Assembly (NCBI GenBank): GCA_020723185.1
Contig: DYJI01000009.1
Location: 62,001-126,000 of the forward strand
From: Sideroxydans lithotrophicus
GTDB lineage: Bacteria; Pseudomonadota; Gammaproteobacteria; Burkholderiales; Gallionellaceae
DNA length: 64,000 nucleotides
Reading direction: 5' to 3'
Part shown: piece after piece, positions 38,170-48,143 of the stretch
Layout of the letters: each line of letters opens with the position of its first letter
Numbering within the stretch: position 1 is the stretch's first letter
Made by a program: the position numbers and the translations under genes
The notes under the pieces: generated by a model
The model's database searches: none
Told to the model about the DNA's origin: nothing
What the model saw: only the letters and a program-made list of their open reading frames with translations

Positions 38170-41100
38170 GTGCCGTTCACCTGGGATACTTCGCTGGTCG
38201 TCCTGTCCATCCTCATCGCCATCATCGGCTCGTTGACCGCGCTCACCCATGCGCGGCGTATGCGCGAGAACAGCGGTTACACCGCCACCATCTGGATGCT
38301 GGCCGGCGGCAGCACACTCGGCGTGGCCATCTGGTCCATGCACTTCGTCGGCATGCTGGCGCTGCATCTGCCCGTCCCCGTCGGCTACGATCCTTTGCTG
38401 ACCCTGCTCTCGTTGCTGCCGGCGGTGATTGCCGCGCTGCTGGCTTTTCGCGTGCTGCGCGAGGCGCAAGTCAGTCGCCGCCTGATCCTGACGGCCGGTG
38501 TGCTGATGGGCGTCGGCATCAGCAGCATGCACTATCTCGGCATGGCGGCGATGAGGATGTCGCCTGACATCGCCTATGATCCGGCGGTCTTCGCGCTCTC
38601 CGTGCTGATCGCCATCCTCGCCTCCTGGGCGGCGCTCTACATCATGTATCGCGAGCAGTGGGGGCGGCTGGGGCCGCTCGCGCGCCTGTTGCTGGGTGCC
38701 GTCGTGATGGGGCTGGCCATCTCCGCCATGCATTACACCGCCATGTCCGGTATGCACATCTCGGCGGAAGCGGTCTGTCAGGCGGGCGACTTGCGCATCG
38801 AGCCGCACATCCTGGCGACCCTGCTGTCGCTGACCGTGCTGGTGTGGTTCGGCGGCGGCCTGCTGGCCAGCCTGTTCGACCAGCGCATGGCGCGCCGCAA
38901 CGCGCAGGCGCTGGCCGAGCTGGAGCAGGAACATCGTGACCTGATGGACAGCGCGGAGCGCGACACGCAGGAGATGATCGGCGTCCTGCGCGAGAGCGAG
39001 GAACGGCTGCGCATGACCCTGCAGAATGCGCCGGATGCCGTGTTCATCACCGAGCAGGACGGGCGCATCGTCTACGTCAACGACAACGTGGTGAGCCTGC
39101 TGGGCTATGAGCGCGACGAACTGTATGCGATGACGGTGTTCGATCTGGTGCCCGAGGACTGGCGCGAGCGCTATCGCGAAGGCGGCCGGCAAATCATCAG
39201 GGATCAAAAGCGGCATGTGATGGAAGTGCGCCTGGTCAGGCACGACGGCAGCCGCATACCGATGGAACTGAACGCTGTGCTGTTGCCCAACGGTCGGGTG
39301 TACGGTTCCTGCCGCGACATCAGCGACCGCAAGTCGGCCGAGCGCGCGCTGCATGATTCGCAGAAACAACTGCAGATGTTCATGGACTCCATCGCCGAAG
39401 GCATGTACGGGGTGGACACCGAGGGGCGCTGCACCTTCGTCAATGCGGCACTACTGCGCATCCTCGGTTATGAGCGCGAAGAACTGCTGGGCAAGTGTCT
39501 GCATGAAGTGATCCATTACGCTTACCCGGACGGAAGCGCCTATCCGGCGTGTGATTGCCATGCCTACCAAGCCTATATCCGCAACGAGCCGACACATTCT
39601 TCCGACGAGGTGTTCTGGCGCAAGGACGGCACGCCGGTCGCGGTGGAATACTGGTCGCAGCCCATGCACCGCAACGGTCAGGCGATCGGCGCGGTGGTCA
39701 CCTTCCTCGACATCAGCGAACGCAAGCAGAACGAGGCGGCCTTGCGGGAGAGCGTCTCCTTCAGCGAATCCCTGTTGCAGACCATGCCGGTGCCGGTGTT
39801 CCACAAGGACACGGCAGGGCGTTACACCGGCTGCAACAACGCCTTCGCCGAGTTCCTCGGCAAAAGCAAAGCCGACATCATCGGCAAAACGGTGTTCGAG
39901 ATCGCGCCGCAGGCGCAGTCCGAGATCTATCGCGATCATGATCTTGACCTGCTCACCTCGGAAGAAGGTGTGCAGGTGTACGAGAGCAATGTGAAACATG
40001 CAGACGGTACCCTGCACGATGTGATCTTCCACAAGGCCAGATTGAACGACAGCGCAGGCGAGCCGGTCGGCATCATCGGCGTCATCCTCGACATCACCGA
40101 CCGCAAGCAATCCGAGCGCGACATCCACCAGCTCGCTTTCTACGACTCGCTGACGCAGTTGCCTAACCGCCGCCTGTTGCTGGACCGTGCCTTGCAGGCG
40201 CTGGCCGTCAGCGCGCGCAGCGGCCGCTACGGTGCCTTGATGTTGCTCGATCTGGACGACTTCAAAAAGGTCAATGACAGCAAGGGGCACGATGTCGGCG
40301 ACCAGTTGCTGTGTGAGGTGGCCAGACGCTTGCGCATGGCAGTGCGCGAAGGCGACACAGTGGCGCGGCTGGGCGGCGACGAGTTCGTGGTGGTGCTGGA
40401 AGAGTTGAGCATCAGCGCCGCCGAGGCAGCTCCGCAGGCCGAAGCAGTGGCCGAGAAGATACGCGACGTGCTGAACGAGCCCTACCTGCTGGGCGGCAAC
40501 CGCCACCTCACTTCTCCCAGCATCGGCGTGGTGCTCTATCGCGGTCATCAGGAAGCCATCGAGAACCTGCTCAAGTTCGCCGACATCGCCATGTACCAGT
40601 CCAAGCAGGCGGGGCGCAACACCATCCGTTTCTACGACCCCGCCATGCAGGCCGCCATCGACAACCGTCTGGAGCTTGAAGGCGAACTCGACATCGCCAT
40701 CCGTGAACAGCAGTTGCAGCTCTACTATCAGGTGCAGGTGGACGGCATGCGCCGCCCGCTCGGGGCGGAAGTGCTGATGCGCTGGCGGCATCCGCAGCGC
40801 GGACTGGTGTCGCCCGCACAGTTCATCCCGTTGGCGGAAGACACCGGGCAGATCGTGGAGATGGGCATGTGGGCCCTGCGCACGGCCTGTCTGCAACTCA
40901 AAGCCTGGCAGCAGAACCCGCATACCCGCCATCTCACCCTGGCGGTCAACGTCAGCGCGCGCCAGTTCCGCAAGCCCGAGTTCGTCGACCAGGTGAGCCG
41001 CGTGCTGTTGGAAACGGGCGTGCGGCCTTCGCTGCTCAAGCTGGAGCTGACCGAGAGTACCGTGCTGCTGGATGTGGAAGACACCATCGCCAAGATGCGC

Positions 41101-41430
41101 GAACTCAAGCTGCTCGGCATCAGCTTCTCCATGGACGACTTCGGCACCGGCTACTCCTCGCTGCAATACCTCAAGCGCTTGCCGCTGGACCAGATCAAGA
41201 TCGACCAGAGTTTTGTGCGCGACATCGCCAGCGACCCCAACGATGCCGCCATCGTGCAGACCATCATCGCCATGACCGAAGCGCTGGGTCTGAACGTGAT
41301 CGCGGAAGGCGTGGAGACGCCGGCGCAGCAGGAATTCCTCGAACTGCGCGGTTGCCACAGTTTCCAGGGCTATCTGTTCGGCAGGCCCTTGCCGCTGGAT
41401 GAATTCGAAGCCGCCCTGCGTCCGGAATAG
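38170..41430 (+). CDS. MHYT - multi-PAS - GGDEF - EAL protein (bifunctional c-di-GMP enzyme candidate); GTG start
   Basis: MHFVGM / MHYLGM / MHYTAM repeats of the MHYT sensor; several PAS segments; REGD-TVARL-GGDEF; EVL/LTES/DDFGTGYSS/AEGVET of the EAL domain. Confidence 0.92.
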   Translation: MPFTWDTSLVVLSILIAIIGSLTALTHARRMRENSGYTATIWMLAGGSTLGVAIWSMHFVGMLALHLPVPVGYDPLLTLLSLLPAVIAALLAFRVLREAQVSRRLILTAGVLMGVGISSMHYLGMAAMRMSPDIAYDPAVFALSVLIAILASWAALYIMYREQWGRLGPLARLLLGAVVMGLAISAMHYTAMSGMHISAEAVCQAGDLRIEPHILATLLSLTVLVWFGGGLLASLFDQRMARRNAQALAELEQEHRDLMDSAERDTQEMIGVLRESEERLRMTLQNAPDAVFITEQDGRIVYVNDNVVSLLGYERDELYAMTVFDLVPEDWRERYREGGRQIIRDQKRHVMEVRLVRHDGSRIPMELNAVLLPNGRVYGSCRDISDRKSAERALHDSQKQLQMFMDSIAEGMYGVDTEGRCTFVNAALLRILGYEREELLGKCLHEVIHYAYPDGSAYPACDCHAYQAYIRNEPTHSSDEVFWRKDGTPVAVEYWSQPMHRNGQAIGAVVTFLDISERKQNEAALRESVSFSESLLQTMPVPVFHKDTAGRYTGCNNAFAEFLGKSKADIIGKTVFEIAPQAQSEIYRDHDLDLLTSEEGVQVYESNVKHADGTLHDVIFHKARLNDSAGEPVGIIGVILDITDRKQSERDIHQLAFYDSLTQLPNRRLLLDRALQALAVSARSGRYGALMLLDLDDFKKVNDSKGHDVGDQLLCEVARRLRMAVREGDTVARLGGDEFVVVLEELSISAAEAAPQAEAVAEKIRDVLNEPYLLGGNRHLTSPSIGVVLYRGHQEAIENLLKFADIAMYQSKQAGRNTIRFYDPAMQAAIDNRLELEGELDIAIREQQLQLYYQVQVDGMRRPLGAEVLMRWRHPQRGLVSPAQFIPLAEDTGQIVEMGMWALRTACLQLKAWQQNPHTRHLTLAVNVSARQFRKPEFVDQVSRVLLETGVRPSLLKLELTESTVLLDVEDTIAKMRELKLLGISFSMDDFGTGYSSLQYLKRLPLDQIKIDQSFVRDIASDPNDAAIVQTIIAMTEALGLNVIAEGVETPAQQEFLELRGCHSFQGYLFGRPLPLDEFEAALRPE

Positions 41431-41459
41431 GTATCATCGCGAAAAAAAAGGGAGGCAGC

Positions 41460-42608
41460 ATGGGACAGTCGGACGCATTCCAGTATTTACCAACTATCGA
41501 TACCGGTGAGCTGGAAGCGGCGCTGACCGGCTGGCAGGCGGCGCACCCGCGCATGGGGGTGTGCGCCATGCTGCCCGAGGCGGAGAAGGACAAGCTGCCT
41601 GTTCTGCAAACGGCTTGCCGAAGCAAAGGCATCCCGCTGGTGGGCGGCATCTTCCCCGCACTGGTCGAGGGCGGGCAGTTCCGCACGCAGGGTGTCTGGC
41701 TGATGCGTTTCGAGCAGATGCCGCACTATATGCTGCTGGAAGACTTGCCGCAGGATGCAACGGCAGTCACTGCGCGCATGCGGGAGGTGAGCGCCGGGCT
41801 GGCGGGGCATCTGAACGGGACGGCCGAAGTGACGCTGTTCATGATGTTCGATGCCATGCAGCCCAACATCGGCACGCTGCTGGACGAGCTCTATCTCAAC
41901 CTGGCCAACCGCGTGCATTATGCGGGCGTCAACGCTGGCAGCGAGACCTTCCAGCCCATGCCCTGCCTGTTCGACGCCGACAGACTGATCGGCAACGGCG
42001 CGCTGTTCATCCTGCTGCCCGACCACAAGGGCGCCATCCTCGAACACGGTTACCACGCGCCCAAACACACCGTGTACGCCACCTCCACCGAAGGCAACCG
42101 CATCGCACAGATCGACTGGCGGCCCGCGTTCGAGGTCTACCAGGAACTGGTGCGCGAGCAGTACGGGCTGGAGATCAACAAAGAGAACTTCTACGAACAC
42201 GCGGTGCATTTCCCGTTCGGCATCGTGCGCGCCAACCATCATGTGGTGGTGCGCATCCCGGTCGCGTTGAACGACGACGGCTCCCTGTTCTGCGTGGGTG
42301 AGGTGCCGGCCAATTCGGTGCTGACCTTGCTGGAGCGTCCCAGGGTCGACACGCACGAGACCCTGCGCGTATTGACCTCGGGATTGCAGGCGATGGGCGG
42401 TGACGGCAAGCCGTTGCTGTTGTACTACTGCGCGGGTCGACGCATGCACCTAGGGCTGGAGAAGGCGACCGAGGAAGTTCAGGAGTTCACACGGCGCATG
42501 GCGGACGCGCCTATCGCCGGCGCCTTGTCGCTGGGTGAGATCGGCGGTTCCACGCTGCACGGTTACCCGCTGTTCCACAACGCCACACTGGTCGCCGCAC
42601 GCTGGTAG
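41460..42608 (+). CDS. FIST-domain sensor protein (FIST_N/FIST_C)
   Basis: HPRMGVCAMLPEAEKDKLPVLQTACRSKGIPLVGGIFPALVEGG...; C-terminal region CAGRRMHLG...EEVQEFTRRMADAPIAGALSLGEIGG typical of FIST_C. Confidence 0.82.
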   Translation: MGQSDAFQYLPTIDTGELEAALTGWQAAHPRMGVCAMLPEAEKDKLPVLQTACRSKGIPLVGGIFPALVEGGQFRTQGVWLMRFEQMPHYMLLEDLPQDATAVTARMREVSAGLAGHLNGTAEVTLFMMFDAMQPNIGTLLDELYLNLANRVHYAGVNAGSETFQPMPCLFDADRLIGNGALFILLPDHKGAILEHGYHAPKHTVYATSTEGNRIAQIDWRPAFEVYQELVREQYGLEINKENFYEHAVHFPFGIVRANHHVVVRIPVALNDDGSLFCVGEVPANSVLTLLERPRVDTHETLRVLTSGLQAMGGDGKPLLLYYCAGRRMHLGLEKATEEVQEFTRRMADAPIAGALSLGEIGGSTLHGYPLFHNATLVAARW

Positions 42609-42613
42609 TCCCG

Positions 42614-45205
42614 GTGCAACAACCGAACGACATCCTGCCCGTCCTGTATGACCTGTCGGTCACGATAGGGGCGGAGATGCGCCTGCATCCGTTGTTGCTG
42701 CGTACCCTGCAGCGCCTTCTGTACCACACCTCGTTCTCGGCCGGCTTCGTCTGTCTGGAAGTCGGCGATTGCCCGGATGCGAGCGGATTGAACACCGTCA
42801 CCATCGATGCGGCCGTGGGCGATTTCGATCTGGTCTCGTTGACCGGCAAGTCCGCTGAATTGCCCTGCGACATGGTGTGCGGTTGCGGCGAGCGCACTTT
42901 CGAAAGCGGCGAACTGAAGCAACCGCTGCAAGGGGTGCATGCGGCCTACCGTGCCTTCCTGCGGCTGCCGCTGGAAGGGCGCGGCGTCGTGGTGTTGCTC
43001 GCAGTGGAGAAGCCGGACACCACTATCCCGCTGACGCAGATCCTCAAACCGGTGCTGTCGCAATTATCCCGCGCGATCCAGTTGTGCAAGAGCAACGATG
43101 CGCAGATGGCCGCCGCCGAGGCTGCGCAGCAGACCATGCAGCGTTCGCTGCAGCAGCTGGAGGAACAATACCGCTCCATCGTCGAGCTCAGCCCCATCGG
43201 AGTGGGACTTTCCAGCGACGGCGTGATCCGCGAAGTGAACCAGGTGTGGCTGGCGATGTTCGGCTATCAGGACGAGGTCGAGGTGCGCGGTCGCTCCCTG
43301 CTCGACTGTATCGCACCGTCCGCCCGGGCAGGTATCGTCGACAAGATCAAGCGGCGCGCCGAGGGATTGCCGGTCGAGCAGGTGTATGAGTCGCTCGCGC
43401 TGCGCAAGGACGGCACGACCTTTCCCATGCTGGTTTCCGCCAAGCGTATCGAGACACCGGAAGGCGCACGCACTTTCACCTTCTTCATCGACCTGACCGA
43501 GCAGAAACAGAACGAACAGGCGCTGTATGCTGCCAACGAGATGCTGCGCTCCGTGCTAGAGACCGCGCCGATACGTATCTTCTGGAAAGACCGCGATCTG
43601 CGCTATCAGGGATGCAACACCGTGTTCGCGCACGACGCCGGGCTGTCGAAGCCGGAAGAACTGATCGGCCATGACGACTACGACATGGGCTGGCATGAGC
43701 AGGCTGAACTCTACCGGGAGGACGACCTGAAGGTGATGAACTCCGGCAAGGCGCGGCTCAACTTCGAGGAGCCGCAGTCCGCACCGGACGGCCGCACCAT
43801 CTGGTTGCGCACCTCCAAGGTGCCGCTGCGCGATGCGCAGGGGCAAGTCATCGGCGTACTCGGTCTGTATGACGACATCACCGAACGCAAGGAAGCCGAG
43901 TCTCAGATCCATCAGCTCGCCTTCTTCGACACGCTGACCGGGCTACCCAACCGCCGTCTGATGCATGACCGATTGCAACAGGCGCTGGCGGCCAGCACGC
44001 GCAACCGGCGATACGGCGCGCTGTGCATGCTGGATCTGGACGACTTCAAGGACGTCAACGACACCAAGGGGCATGCCACGGGGGACGAGTTGTTGCAGGA
44101 GGTCGCCAGACGCCTGGTCGCCGGTGTGCGGGACGGCGACACCGTCGCGCGTCTGGGGGGCGACGAATTCATCGTCATCCTCGAAAGCCTGAGCGACAAG
44201 GCTGCGGATGCGGCGGCGCAAGCGGAGAACATCGCCGAAAAACTGCGCGCCATGCTGCATGATCCCTACGAGCTGGGCGGCATGCAGTTACGCATCTCGA
44301 CCAGTATCGGCATCGTCACCTTTCTGGATCACGAGGCCGAAGTCGACGACCTGCTCAAATATGCTGACACCGCCATGTACCAAGCCAAGGCCGCCGGACG
44401 CGACACCATACGCTTCTACGATCCCGCGCTGCAGGCCGAGCTGGAATCGCGCCTGAAACTGGGAGAAGAACTTTTGCATGCGGTCGACCACGATGAACTA
44501 CGGCTCCACCTGCAGCGACAGGTGGATGGTCAGGGCCGGGTGGTCGGTGCCGAGGCCCTGCTGCGCTGGCAACATCCCGAACAGGGGCTGGTGCCGCCGA
44601 ACCGTTTCATCCCGCTGGCGGAAGAGAGCGGCCTGATCATCCCCATCGGCAACTGGGTGCTGGAAAGGGCATGCGCGCTGCTCAAGACCTGGCAGCATCA
44701 TCCCGCCACCCGCGAACTCGTGCTCTCGATCAACGTCAGCGCCCGGCAGTTCCGGCAGGCTGATTTCGTCGCCACCGTGCAGCAGGCCATCATGCGCCAC
44801 GGCATCAAGGCGTTCCGGTTGAAACTGGAACTCACCGAGAGCATCGTGCTGGAGAACGTCGAGGACACCATCGCCAAGATGCGCGAACTCAAGCTGCTCG
44901 GCGTGACCTTCTCCATGGACGACTTCGGCACCGGCTACTCCTCGCTGCAATATCTCAAGCGCCTGCCGCTGGACCAGATCAAGATCGACCAGAGCTTCGT
45001 GCGCGACATCGCCAGCGACCCCAACGACGCCGCCATCGTGCAGACCATCATCGTCATGGCCGAGGTGCTGGGGCTGGATGTGATCGCGGAAGGTGTCGAG
45101 ACCGAGGCGCAGCGCGAGTTCCTCGACCTGCGGGGTTGTCATCACTTCCAGGGCTATCTGTTCGGCCGGCCGGTGCCGCTGGCAGAATTTGAGGCCGCAC
45201 TCTGA
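42614..45205 (+). CDS. GAF-like/PAS - PAS - GGDEF - EAL protein; GTG start
   Basis: PAS YRSIVELSPIGVGLSSDGVIREVNQVWLAMFGY; RDGD-TVARL-GGDEF; GAEALLRW, LTES, DDFGTGYSS, AEGVET. Confidence 0.92.
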   Translation: MQQPNDILPVLYDLSVTIGAEMRLHPLLLRTLQRLLYHTSFSAGFVCLEVGDCPDASGLNTVTIDAAVGDFDLVSLTGKSAELPCDMVCGCGERTFESGELKQPLQGVHAAYRAFLRLPLEGRGVVVLLAVEKPDTTIPLTQILKPVLSQLSRAIQLCKSNDAQMAAAEAAQQTMQRSLQQLEEQYRSIVELSPIGVGLSSDGVIREVNQVWLAMFGYQDEVEVRGRSLLDCIAPSARAGIVDKIKRRAEGLPVEQVYESLALRKDGTTFPMLVSAKRIETPEGARTFTFFIDLTEQKQNEQALYAANEMLRSVLETAPIRIFWKDRDLRYQGCNTVFAHDAGLSKPEELIGHDDYDMGWHEQAELYREDDLKVMNSGKARLNFEEPQSAPDGRTIWLRTSKVPLRDAQGQVIGVLGLYDDITERKEAESQIHQLAFFDTLTGLPNRRLMHDRLQQALAASTRNRRYGALCMLDLDDFKDVNDTKGHATGDELLQEVARRLVAGVRDGDTVARLGGDEFIVILESLSDKAADAAAQAENIAEKLRAMLHDPYELGGMQLRISTSIGIVTFLDHEAEVDDLLKYADTAMYQAKAAGRDTIRFYDPALQAELESRLKLGEELLHAVDHDELRLHLQRQVDGQGRVVGAEALLRWQHPEQGLVPPNRFIPLAEESGLIIPIGNWVLERACALLKTWQHHPATRELVLSINVSARQFRQADFVATVQQAIMRHGIKAFRLKLELTESIVLENVEDTIAKMRELKLLGVTFSMDDFGTGYSSLQYLKRLPLDQIKIDQSFVRDIASDPNDAAIVQTIIVMAEVLGLDVIAEGVETEAQREFLDLRGCHHFQGYLFGRPVPLAEFEAAL

Positions 45206-45337
45206 ACGCGCATGACGCGCGCACTGTCAGGTCTTTTTTATTCCCATGTGCCCGGTAGGGTGTCATTCCCCTCGCCAATCATGGGATAACTCAATTACTA
45301 TGGCCCAAAACATATAAGCAATATCTTGAGGGGGAGC

Positions 45338-48139
45338 ATGCTTTCATACTTCAGTGCATTCGATCCGCGCCGCAGTCTGCGTGCCGAGATCAGTCTGGCC
45401 AGCGGCGCGATCGTGCTGCTGCTTTCTACGGCCTTGAGCTTCTACGCGGCAGACGTGAGCAAGCGCCAGATCGAGCAGAGCGAGGGCGAGGGCTTCGTGC
45501 GCCGCGCGCAGACCGCGCTGGACGTGCTGGACCGCGGCATGTACGAACGCAGTCGCGAGATACGCAACGCCGCGCTGCTGGACGAGATGCGCGACCCCAA
45601 AGTGCCCTTGCTGCGCAAGCGCGAACTGATGGAGCGTCTGCAGAAGAACTTCGATGCCTATGCCTGGATCGGTTTCTGCGGGCCGGACGGCATGGGGCTG
45701 GCCGGCACCGGCGGTTATCTGGAAGGCAAGAACCTGTCCAAGCGTCCGTGGTGTACCGAAGGGCGCAAGGGCGACTACATCGGCGACGTGCACGACGCGC
45801 TGCTGCTCGCAAAGCTGCTGCCCAACCCCAGCGGCGAGACCTTCTATCTGGTCGATGTCGCCTCGCCGGTGTTCGACCACAAGGACAACCTGCTCGGCGT
45901 GCTGTGCGGCCACATCTACTGGACCTGGGCGTCCGAGGCGCTGGACAGCAAACTCACCCCCGGGCAGGACATCTTTTTGCTCTCCAACCAGGGGCAGGTG
46001 CTGTCCGGCCCGGAAGCGGCCTGGGCGGACTTCGGCAAGATGGCACCGGACACCATGATGAATATCAAGTCCGGTAGCAAGGCCGGCTACCACATCGAGC
46101 AGTTCAGTAACGGGCGGACCTATCTGGTCGGCCATGCCACTTCGTCCGGTTACCGTGACTACAAAGGCTTCGGCTGGACGGCGCTGGTGCGCGAGGACAT
46201 CACCACCGCGTTCGCCCCGGCGCGCGCTTTGCAGCGCCACATCCTGACGGTGGGTGCGCTGGTCGGTCTGTTCTTCGCCTGGCTGACCTGGCTGATGGCG
46301 GGGCGCATCGCGCAGCCCATCCGCAGTATCAGTCAGGCGGCGGAAAAGGTCGCGGCGGGGGATCTGCAATACGACGTACCGCCACAGGATAACGACAATG
46401 AGGTCGGTCACCTGAGTCGCGCCATCCATGACATGGTGGAGAACCTCACGCGCGAGATCAAGCAACGGCGCGAGGCGGAGGCGGGATTGCGCCTGTCGGC
46501 CAAGGTGTTCGAACAGAACAGCGAGGCCATCATCGTCACCGATGCCGACAACCAGGTCGTGATGGTCAATCGTGCCTTCTGCGAGATCACCGGCTATTCC
46601 GAGCAAGAGGTGCTGGGACGCAACCCGCGTTTCATGGCGTCTGGCCGCCAGTCGATCCAGTTCTATCGCGCGATGTGGAACGAGCTGCTGGAAAAGAACA
46701 ACTGGCGCGGCGAGATCTGGAACAAGCGCAAGAACGGCGAGGTGTTCCCCGAACTGCTGACCATCAGCACCGTACGCGACGAGCAGGGGGCCATCACCCA
46801 TTACATCGGCGTGTTCATCGACATCACCGAGAAGAAGAAAGAAGAAGAGCGCATCATCCGCCTCGCGAACTACGACACCCTGTCGGGGCTGCCCAACCGC
46901 AACCTGCTGGCCGACCGTGTCGAGCAGGGCGTGGCGCAGGCCGAGCGTCACGGCAGCAAGCTGGCGATGCTGTTCATCGACCTCGACCATTTCAAGCACA
47001 TCAACGACTCGCTCGGTCACGACATCGGCGACGAACTGCTCAAGCAGGTGGCGGAACGGCTGAAGGTCTGCCTGCGCCGCACCGACACGCTGGCACGCCA
47101 GGGCGGCGACGAGTTCATCGCGCTGGTCACCGACATCGGCTCCGAGGCGGAGGCAGGGTACGTGGCGGAGAAGATGGTGTCCGCCTGCGCCCAAGGCTTC
47201 GAGATCAATGGCCACATGCTGCATGTGACGCCGAGCATCGGCATCAGCATGTGCCCGGACGACGGAAACACGCAGGTGCAGCTGATGCGCAACGCCGATC
47301 TGGCGATGTATCGCGCCAAGGACAGCGGGCGCAACCGCTTCGCCTTCTACGAGGAGCAGATGAACCGCAAGGCAGTGGAACGTCTGCGGCTGGAGAACGA
47401 TCTGCGAAACGCCATCGAGCAGCAGCAACTCATGCTGTATTACCAGCCCAAGGTGGCGTGCGCCGACAACACGGTGGTCGGCATGGAGGCCTTGCTGCGC
47501 TGGAAACATCCGGAGTTCGGCTTCATCTCTCCGGCGGTGTTCATCCCGGTCGCCGAGCAGACCGGCCTCATCAACGAGATCGGCGACTGGGTGCTGCGCC
47601 AGGCTGTGCTGCAGCAGCGCCTGTGGCAATCGACCGGACGCACCATCGTGCCGGTGGCGGTCAACCTGTCGGTGGCGCAGTTCCAGCAGAGCGATCTGGT
47701 GGAGCGCATCCAGCGCATCGTGCGCGAAGGCGGGCTGGAGTCGCGCTACATCGAACTGGAGCTGACCGAGAGCATGCTGATGGAGTCGGCGCTCGACCAC
47801 GGCGATGTGCTGGAACGGCTGAACGACGGAGGCTTCAACCTGTCACTGGACGATTTCGGCACCGGCTATTCCTCGCTCAGTCGCTTGAAGATGCTGCCCA
47901 TGAATGCGCTCAAGATCGACCAGTCCTTCGTGCGCGACATCGCCAGCGACGAGAACGACCGCAGCATCGTCAGTGCCACCGCCGCGCTGGCGCATGCGAT
48001 GGGCATGAAGGTGATCGCGGAGGGAGTGGAACAGCCGGGGCAACTGGAATTCATCCAGTCCCTGCAGTGCGAGGAATATCAAGGTTACCTGTTCAGCCCG
48101 CCGCTACCGGCGGACGAAGCGGTGAGGTTCCTGGGATGA
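45338..48139 (+). CDS. dCache - HAMP - PAS - GGDEF - EAL membrane protein
   Basis: TM-flanked periplasmic Cache-type domain, HAMP (GRIAQPIRSISQAAEKVAAGDLQY), PAS, RRTD-TLARQ-GGDEF, canonical YYQPKV...GMEALLRW. Confidence 0.92.
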   Translation: MLSYFSAFDPRRSLRAEISLASGAIVLLLSTALSFYAADVSKRQIEQSEGEGFVRRAQTALDVLDRGMYERSREIRNAALLDEMRDPKVPLLRKRELMERLQKNFDAYAWIGFCGPDGMGLAGTGGYLEGKNLSKRPWCTEGRKGDYIGDVHDALLLAKLLPNPSGETFYLVDVASPVFDHKDNLLGVLCGHIYWTWASEALDSKLTPGQDIFLLSNQGQVLSGPEAAWADFGKMAPDTMMNIKSGSKAGYHIEQFSNGRTYLVGHATSSGYRDYKGFGWTALVREDITTAFAPARALQRHILTVGALVGLFFAWLTWLMAGRIAQPIRSISQAAEKVAAGDLQYDVPPQDNDNEVGHLSRAIHDMVENLTREIKQRREAEAGLRLSAKVFEQNSEAIIVTDADNQVVMVNRAFCEITGYSEQEVLGRNPRFMASGRQSIQFYRAMWNELLEKNNWRGEIWNKRKNGEVFPELLTISTVRDEQGAITHYIGVFIDITEKKKEEERIIRLANYDTLSGLPNRNLLADRVEQGVAQAERHGSKLAMLFIDLDHFKHINDSLGHDIGDELLKQVAERLKVCLRRTDTLARQGGDEFIALVTDIGSEAEAGYVAEKMVSACAQGFEINGHMLHVTPSIGISMCPDDGNTQVQLMRNADLAMYRAKDSGRNRFAFYEEQMNRKAVERLRLENDLRNAIEQQQLMLYYQPKVACADNTVVGMEALLRWKHPEFGFISPAVFIPVAEQTGLINEIGDWVLRQAVLQQRLWQSTGRTIVPVAVNLSVAQFQQSDLVERIQRIVREGGLESRYIELELTESMLMESALDHGDVLERLNDGGFNLSLDDFGTGYSSLSRLKMLPMNALKIDQSFVRDIASDENDRSIVSATAALAHAMGMKVIAEGVEQPGQLEFIQSLQCEEYQGYLFSPPLPADEAVRFLG

Positions 48140-48143
48140 CGCG

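Noticed and set aside
39451-41358. 635-aa minus-strand ORF opposite the MHYT-GGDEF-EAL gene
   Set aside because: Shadow ORF. Similar antisense ORFs at 45344-47800 and 49907-52021 mirror the same GGDEF/EAL coding sequence, explaining their mutual similarity.
45210-45240. Possible terminator after the 42614 gene (cgcgcatgacgcgcg ... tctttttt)
   Set aside because: The stem is only ~4-5 bp and separated from the T-run by ~10 nt; too weak to list.
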